64,000 nt of DNA from Corylus avellana (Eukaryota > Streptophyta > Magnoliopsida > Fagales > Betulaceae). The stretch covers positions 22,745,850 through 22,809,849 of the forward strand of contig NC_081549.1 in NCBI RefSeq assembly GCF_901000735.1, given 5' to 3'. A model generated the notes under the pieces. The model was not told the origin of the DNA, made no database searches, and saw only the letters and a list, made by a program, of their open reading frames with translations. Shown piece by piece: positions 57,500 to 64,000 of this stretch; positions within the stretch are counted from its first letter, which is position 1; every line of letters begins with the position of its first letter. The position numbers were made by a program, and so were the translations under genes.

Positions 57500-57932
57500 A
57501 TGGGTAGCCTTAAGTTGGTATGCGCGGTCCTCTTGTGCATGATGGTGGCCGCACCCGTTGCCCGGGCGTCCCTGACATGCCCACAGATAAAAGGCAACCT
57601 CACGCCATGCGTGCTCTACCTGAAGAACGGCGGCGTTCTTCCTCCCTCTTGCTGCAAGGGCGTCAGGGCTGTAAACGACGCCTCCAGGACCACGTCCGAC
57701 CGCCAGTCCGCTTGCAACTGCTTGAAAGATACAGCCAAAGGCATCGCTGGCCTCAACCCTAATCTTGCTGCTGGCCTCCCCGGCAAGTGTGGTGTCAACA
57801 TTCCTTACAAGATCAGCCCCTCCACCAACTGCAACAAGTAAACAATTAATTAGATTTAAATTTATGGATTTTTGTTTCAACTTTTCTCTCGCTGAAATTA
57901 AAGCTTTTTCATTTTGTTGCAGCGTGAAGTGA
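57500..57932 (+). CDS. LTP1: Type 1 non-specific lipid-transfer protein
   Basis: Two exons, 57500-57837 and 57923-57932, giving 115 residues; the intron falls near the end of the coding sequence, as is usual for LTP1 genes. Without splicing the frame would stop after NCNK; with splicing it ends NCNNVK. The signal peptide covers about residues 1-23 (LVCAVLLCMMVAAPVARA). The mature protein has the eight-cysteine pattern (C, C, CC, CNC, C, C) starting at SLTC, and the conserved LPGKCGVNIPYKIS. These small, secreted, basic proteins bind lipids in a hydrophobic tunnel and act at the cuticle and in defence. The codons are GC-rich compared with the surroundings, which produces long false frames on the other strand. 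Confidence 0.95.
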
Positions 57933-60900
57933 GGATGATAGAGCAGCGATTTGCGGCCGCCGGAGATGAGTAGCGTTGGGAATAAAAGCAAAATTGTCGA
58001 GCCCGGATGGGGCTCGATCCACTTGATTTCTCGAGTGATTACGGTCGTGTCTTTGTTGTAGCTCCGGTCGGTCCATCTATGAAATTACCACTTATAAAAT
58101 CTATGCTACTTATGTTATGTTCATCTTTCTCGGTCTCCGATTTCATGTGCAATATTTTTTGTTGTTTACACGGTTACTTCACTGTTAAGCCATGCTTCAT
58201 CATTTTAATGAGGTAGCTACTGCCAAAGAATTTAATAAGTTATGTTTCTTTATTAAATGCTAAAATATGACTTATTTTAAAGGTTTAAATAAGATATGAA
58301 CAACTTAAATTTATGAATTTAAGAATAAAGAATTATAAGTATCCCTCACCCTTCCAATAGAGATTTGATACTCATAAAAACTTAGAAGATTGAAAAATGA
58401 AACATGCATGCATTGTAAATTTTGCTTTGGCCGGAAAAAGAAGACCCATTGCAAACGGAAGAGAGAAGATAAAGACACATTTCGAACACGGCCAAAAACA
58501 GCAGAAAATTAAAAGCTTAGTTCTTGTTGCTGACAGAGGAAAATAATTATGAATGGTCAATTGAATAATCCAAGTGAAATGAAAGCAGAGGCAATAACGT
58601 GGATGCATGGAGGGTGGAGAACATGGATGACGTAGAAAAAAAAAAAAAAAACCAACGTGTCTTCCATCCAAAATTCCAACAGGCCAAGAAATTATAGCTT
58701 TGTAAAAAGAGAAAAATCGAATTTGACTACTCCAAAAACTGAAAACTTCATTACAACATTTCTGTTCTTATGACGATAGTCAAAGCGATCTAGAAAGACA
58801 AGAAAATTTCTCAAAGATGAAAAAAAAAAAAAAAAAAATCCCCTGAAGATGGTAAATTATAGTAAATTAATGAAAATATAGAAATTTCTAGTGCTAGAAA
58901 CAAGTCTCTATCGATGCTGACAAAGAGAAGATCAAATTTGCTAAGAGGAGATGAGGAAGTCATTGGTGCGTAAAATAATTTTATACAACATATCCAGTTT
59001 GAACCAACACATTCATGGAGGGACTTGAAGAAACAAGTGTTCGCGTAAGGCAGTGAGAGCCGTGGGTGCAGAGTAGTTAACAATAGGCCAGCCGGCAGCC
59101 TCTACTAGGTGCCGATGTTTTCTTTCAAACACAACGAAGAAGAGAAGTGTAAAAGATGACGTCTCTTGCCCTGCTGACGAGGTGAACACACGGAGGCAGC
59201 CTTGGAGGAACTGGTTGGCATGCGTTTGTTCGAGTCGTAGTTCATGAGATAAAAGGTACCCATAAAGGTCATAAAGTTCAAATTCAAATTCATGAGATGG
59301 GCTGAACCTTGGGCCTTCCGGAAGAAGTAGGAGGAACCTTTCTTTATGGTAGCCAACGGGTATATCTGGTTTGGATGATACGGGCCTTTGAATGAGACGA
59401 GAGAAGCTTCTCAAGGGTAAGGTGGATAACCGATGACGTGGGCCAAAATTCCTTCAGAGAGTGAAGAGACAAAGGCGGAAATGATCATCTCATTTAAACC
59501 CAATAACAGATTATCTAACCATGAGTGTTCCTATAATACATAAAGTCTCGACCATTCTCCAAAAACAACTCATTTTCTAACTTAATTTACACATTTAATA
59601 AGTAAACAATATCAAATAATCAATATGCAACTTAATAAACATGAAATGGAGGCTAACGTTTTGAGATTATACCTCATGATTGTGTTGATTCCTCCTTCTT
59701 AGCCTCAAGAAACCAAAACAAAATGGCTCCTTTTATACTCTCTCTCAAGAAAGGTTGAGCAAATGAGTTATATGTTAAAGTCTTAATTAATGATTAAATT
59801 TATTTATTTCTATTAATTCAAGCTTATGAAGAAAGTAATGATTCAAATGATATTAAAGCTAAAGATCATGTAATCGAACATTGACTCTGTCATTTACATT
59901 ATATTTCAATTAAATATTTCAAATTTAACACTATAGAGTTTATGGGGTTTTTGTTAGCAAAATCTAGTATTTTATTTTGGATGAATTGATTTCGCATGTT
60001 AGTATGACACCAATTGATTAATGTCAGTGATGTGGCATTAATTAATTGAACACCTTTCGGGTAGTGATTGATTGCCCCTTCAAAATTTTGATATTTTCAA
60101 GACTCAACTGATGAAATTATTATATATTAATCATATCTTTGATTATTTTACGGCATTTCATTATTTGTTTTGTCCATTTTTATAAGACTATTTTTTGAAA
60201 CAAGAATGTTACAAATTTGATTCGGATGATTTTAATATTTTCCCTTTGATTATTAAGGTTAATTACATGTTACATAATTAAGGGTTAATTGTTTAGAGTA
60301 TTACAATAACTCTTTTCTTTTTCCTTGGTGACAGATTTCCCTTGTTGCCTAATGAGAGCCTTCTCTTCCTCTCCTATGAGTAGGAGTACCCAGAGAGGAG
60401 GGACAAGGGAAGAAGGAGAAAGTAGCTCCGCCTCTGTCGTTCTCCCCATCTCCTCTTCTCCTTTTTCTTCTTTGCAGGTTGATAGACAAGGCTCATCTTG
60501 GATGACAAATTATTTGCTCCCTCCTCCAATCTCTTTGGCCTACTTTCCTCCTCCATTACACGTGTGTTCTACATGCTTCCCCAACAAAAATGGATTTACT
60601 TTATTAGCCATTATAATTTATAGGGAGTGGCTCGTGGCCACCTTTTCTGATATGGGAGTGGCTCCACCCATGCTTTTAATTAAGAGCTGGTTGCTAGCCA
60701 CCTTTTTATTTTTATTTTTTTTAGAAATGACACTACTGTAATGTTGTGTAGTGATGTATCAAAACAGCTCTTGTTTATTATGGATGATTATAAAGTGATA
60801 AGTAGATCTATTTGAAAAATAGATATCTTTAAAGTTTTATTTGTTAAAATTAGAAATGAATGGTTAAATTGAAATTGTGTGAAAATTTTGGAAATAATTT

Positions 60901-63409
60901 ATTTTTTTTATTAAAAAAAAGTTAGATAAAATATACTTTACCCTAGTGTTTTTTGAGTGCTATATATATTGTCCCAATAGAATATGAAATGGGAAAAATA
61001 TATTTTAAAGAAATGTTACGGATAAATAAAATTTTTATATTTAATCCATAGTTTTTTTTATAAATTCAATACATCAGCTTAGCATTTCTCTATATTTTAT
61101 TATCTAAATTGAATTTAATTGCATCTGTTTTAAATGACTTGACAACCCATTCCTCTTGCGGTCAGTTACTGTTGATTTGATATTGAGTTAATGCTCTGTC
61201 TTTTTTATAAAGATTTCCTATAGTAAAATTCTTAAATGATGTAAAAGATAACATAAAAAATGCAAAAAGATAACGTATTATTAATGAGAATTGAATATAT
61301 TTTTATAAAGTTATAGTATTTTGTATTGGAAATTTTTTTTAAAGAAAAAAGTATTTTAGTTTATAGAAGAAAAAGCCTTATGGAATGATTTTTTTTTTTT
61401 TTTTTAGTCTTGATAGTAAATTACCTTTTTAATAGATATAATTTTTCAAGCGGTACTATGCCAAATTGTTTTTTATTTACAAAAAAGGCATAAATTCACA
61501 TAAATTTAAAATCAACTATTTTTAAAAAATTGTAGAATATCTTATCCTGTCTGCCTTTTTCTTTATTGTAATTTCACGTGGTAGTTTCCAGGTAGATCCA
61601 GAATTTGCCAGGTAGGTCTATTATAGGAAGGATAGATTTGACTTCGGGAGAAGAAGGATGTAGAACTTTTCATTTTACACGTTGATATCATGATATGACA
61701 TCTATCGGGTTCCTTCTTTTTTTCTTTTCTTTTTTTTAAATGGCATGCAATATAAAAGTAAAAGTAAAAGTAATTTTTAATGTTCTAAGATTTATTTATG
61801 TGTTGTACTTGTACTTCTTCTTTTTATTTTTTATTTTTTGTTAAAAGTACGTAATAAATTATCCTAAAAAAAATATATTGCCAAACTAACCCTCCTCTCT
61901 CTCTCTCTCATAATTCACTTTTGTTCTTTCTACCGTCCAATTAATTGAAATTGATGAGCCAAGCACTTCCCCGACAGACGGCACTTAGTTAGAGGCAGCT
62001 TAACAGTTTGTGACCACTCGTTTCCAAATCACGTCACATGGACTGGTACATTATTTTCAATCACTATTTAAAGGGTCCACCTAAATTTACCGACCCAAGA
62101 CCTAACCTCCACAATCTAGAAACGACAGAGGAAAATTTTCACCAAAATCTCAGCAGCTTTTCTGATTACAATAAGTACGTGTTTGATGTTTCTAGTGCAT
62201 GTTACTCCCATCCAACTTTCACAATGGACTAGTCAAAGAAGGTAAAAAAAATATACTATAAGAAACTTTTCATCCTACTAATTCTACCCTTAATTTAATT
62301 CCCTAATTAATTTAATTTTTATATATTATTATTAAAAATTTATTATTAATTAAATGATTAAATTTATTATCTTTTGTCAGCTTAATAATTAGAATAAGGG
62401 CCCATTTGGGAGTGCGATTTCAATAAGTGCAATTTTAAAAATTGCGTTTTTAAAAATTGTGTTTTTAAAATCTCTACTTTTTAAAATCGCATAGGCGTTT
62501 AGTAAAACATACTAAAAAGTTTTTTTTTTTTTATCAATTGAGTATTTGGATAACATTAGTATATAATTGTGGTTTCATGACCAAATTACCAATAAGGATG
62601 AACAAGACATAGAGGATAAAGAAAAAAAAAAAAAAAAAGAGAAAAGAAGGGTTTAAATATATTTTAGGTGGGTATTCTTGGTATTTTTTTCATTCCCGTT
62701 CTAAAAAATGTAACTATTGCGCCAAATATCTTTTTAATAGAAATCGTGATTTTGTTTTAAATTCGCACTTTTTTAAATAAGCACCCTCTAATCAACTTAT
62801 GAAAATCGCAGATTTTTTTGCGAATTTAAAATTTGCATTTTTAAAATCACAATCCCAAACATCATAAAGTTGCTATTTGATTTAAAATCGCAGATTATTT
62901 TTTAAAAAACGCAATCTCAAACGCACCCTAAATAGCTTAACAAATAAGGGTATATTGAATTGTTATTTGTAGGATCAATATCTAACTCCAATTTGAGGAT
63001 AGAGATTCTAAGTGGATTTGTTGTCGGGACTGTTATATGAGTGTAGTTTTGCCTTAAGCCTTAAGAGTAGTCCAGATGATCCTTTGCTTAAACACTGTTA
63101 AAAAAAAAAAAAAAAAAAAAAATCTAAATTTAATTCTAAGTTTTTTTATTAAAATAAATTAAATTTAAACCATTAAAAAATTACTGTATAATTTTTTTTA
63201 ACTAAGCCAAACTGGATTTGGTGAGATCCTGTAATCTTTTACTGGTTGATAGCCTTGAAGGCGCTTCAGTAACTGCATTTAAGAAACTGAACCAAATGTA
63301 AAGCTCTGAGAAGGCAGAAAACAAAGCATTGAACTATTCCAACCACCAACTAATAACTTCCCTCTCCAATACACGTACACGTGGCATCCATCCATAGAAC
63401 CACAAATTC
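57933..63409. other. Intergenic between the two LTP genes
   Basis: No convincing gene. A minus-strand frame of 133 codons at 59013-59414 has mixed composition and ends in a low-GC region; I do not recognise it. The stretch 59560-60200 has decayed retroelement-like character without clear ends. A MITE lies at 62399-62933. Poly-A/T tracts are frequent. Confidence 0.5.
62399..62933. mobile_element. MITE with GGGTGCGTTTGGGATTGCG-type ends
   Basis: The left end reads 'gggcccatttgggagtgcga' and the right end reads 'acgcaatctcaaacgcaccc', its inverse. The subterminal parts carry repeated 'aaaaattgcgttttt' and 'aaaatcgca' words. It is related in its ends to the element at 39229-39557. Confidence 0.65.
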
Positions 63410-63417
63410 TATATAAA
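63410..63417 (+). promoter_or_regulatory. TATA box of the second LTP gene
   Basis: TATATAAA, 108 bases upstream of the ATG. An ACGT-rich stretch ('acacgtacacgtggc', about 63371-63385) precedes it and may be an ABRE/G-box type element. Confidence 0.85.
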
Positions 63418-63517
63418 CACTAGATCTCAACCCCTAGAAACTCACACTCAAAGCAAGCATATTCAAAAGTAAAACAGGCCAGCCTACTACTCCTCGAGTG
63501 ATATTAACTAAACCACC

Positions 63518-63873
63518 ATGGCCAGCTCCTTCGACGTCGTTAGGCTTACTTGCGTGGTGCTCGTGTGCATGATGGTTTATGCACCGCTTGCCGACGCTGC
63601 CATATCATGTGGGCAGGTTCAAAGCAGCCTGCTCCCTTGCATTACCTACGTTAGGAACAACGGTCAGGGGGCTCCCCCTCCAAGCTGCTGCAGCGGGATC
63701 GTCGCCGTCAACAACGGTGCAAAGACCACAACCGACCGCCAGACCGTCTGCGACTGCTTGAAAAAGGCCGCTTCTGCCTTAAGCGGAGTCAATCCTAATA
63801 TTATTGCTGGCCTCCCTGGCAAGTGTAATGTCAACATTCCTTACAAGATCAGCACCTCCACCAACTGCAAAAC
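63518..63873 (+). CDS. LTP1: Type 1 non-specific lipid-transfer protein, last exon outside the window
   Basis: Exon 1 of a second nsLTP1 gene. The signal peptide covers about residues 1-27 (LTCVVLVCMMVYAPLADA). The mature part starts AISCGQ and shows all eight cysteines in the family pattern, with PPPSCCSGIVAVNN, TDRQTVCDCL and LPGKCNVNIPYKIS. By comparison with the first LTP gene, a donor lies at AAAAC|GTAAGC (63873/63874) and a short last exon should follow beyond position 64000. If the intron were retained, the frame would end after NCKT at 63877. It is a tandem paralogue of the gene at 57.5 kb in the same orientation. Confidence 0.93.
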
Positions 63874-64000
63874 GTAAGCTCCCTTATAATCTTGTTTTAC
63901 AAGTCGTTCATTTAAAACACGAGAAATGATACACAGTAGGATTGCTTAATTTTTTTTTACCTCGTACGGAAACTGAAAGATACAACCAAGTAAAGGAGGG
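63874..64000 (+). other. Start of the last intron of the second LTP gene
   Basis: GTAAGC donor followed by T-rich sequence to the window edge. No acceptor with a short final exon comparable to the first LTP gene is seen before position 64000. Confidence 0.6.

Noticed and set aside
57194..57991. Minus-strand open frame of 265 codons over the first LTP gene
   Set aside because: It lies opposite a clear LTP exon with GC-rich codons, shows no domain and runs across the promoter and intron of that gene.
59013..59414. Minus-strand frame of 133 codons
   Set aside because: No family recognised, no promoter or neighbouring exon evident; kept only as a note in the intergenic entry.
1..64000. CRISPR arrays, operons, rRNA genes and intact tRNA genes
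   Set aside because: None is seen. This is a plant nuclear segment; the only tRNA-like sequence is the SINE at 44.8 kb.

Overview
This window is plant nuclear DNA, most probably from a woody core eudicot. The protein-coding genes carry spliceosomal introns with plant-type U/A-rich sequence, and the intergenic space is AT-rich and full of small transposon relics. All gene families seen are land-plant families: SAUR, MATE/DTX, Raf-like kinase, PLS-class PPR, plant MACPF, alpha-expansin and nsLTP1. I cannot fix the species from the sequence alone.

Layout. At the left edge (1-2.9 kb) a SAUR gene sits between two copies of one promoter block. The second copy drives a minus-strand gene for an 82-residue acidic membrane microprotein, so a paralogue probably lies just off the left edge. 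From 2.9 to 15.1 kb I see no convincing gene, only relics, including a Mutator-type MITE with a clean 9-bp target duplication. A single-exon MATE transporter follows (15.2-16.6 kb). The stretch 16.6-24.3 kb holds a decayed LINE end, AT-rich tandem elements and a hAT-like element. Then come four good genes: a Raf-like kinase of the ATN1 type (six coding exons, 25.1-29.2 kb), a PPR protein (30.7-32.3 kb), an NSL1-like MACPF protein (seven exons, one apparently bounded by a GC-AG intron, 34.1-38.6 kb) and, on the minus strand, an alpha-expansin (three exons, 40.5-42.0 kb). A kelch-like gene with a tandemly duplicated 3' exon lies at 46.2-47.9 kb.

The stretch from 47.9 to 57.4 kb is a transposon graveyard: MITEs, a Mutator-like element with a GC-rich palindromic core, and one copy of a 1.2-kb dispersed repeat. 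The other copy of that repeat lies left of the kelch-like gene and carries a SINE flanked by an 8-bp target duplication. The right end holds two nsLTP1 genes about 6 kb apart with matching promoter layout; the last exon of the second falls outside the window.

The genes do not form a pathway; this is ordinary plant gene order. Loose themes are growth and cell wall (SAUR, expansin), defence and cell-death control (MACPF, LTPs) and signalling (kinase). I found no convincing new biological system. The points most worth checking are the duplicated 3' exon of the kelch-like gene, the repeat-encoded acidic microprotein with its duplicated promoter, the GC-AG intron, and the several relics with readable target-site duplications.
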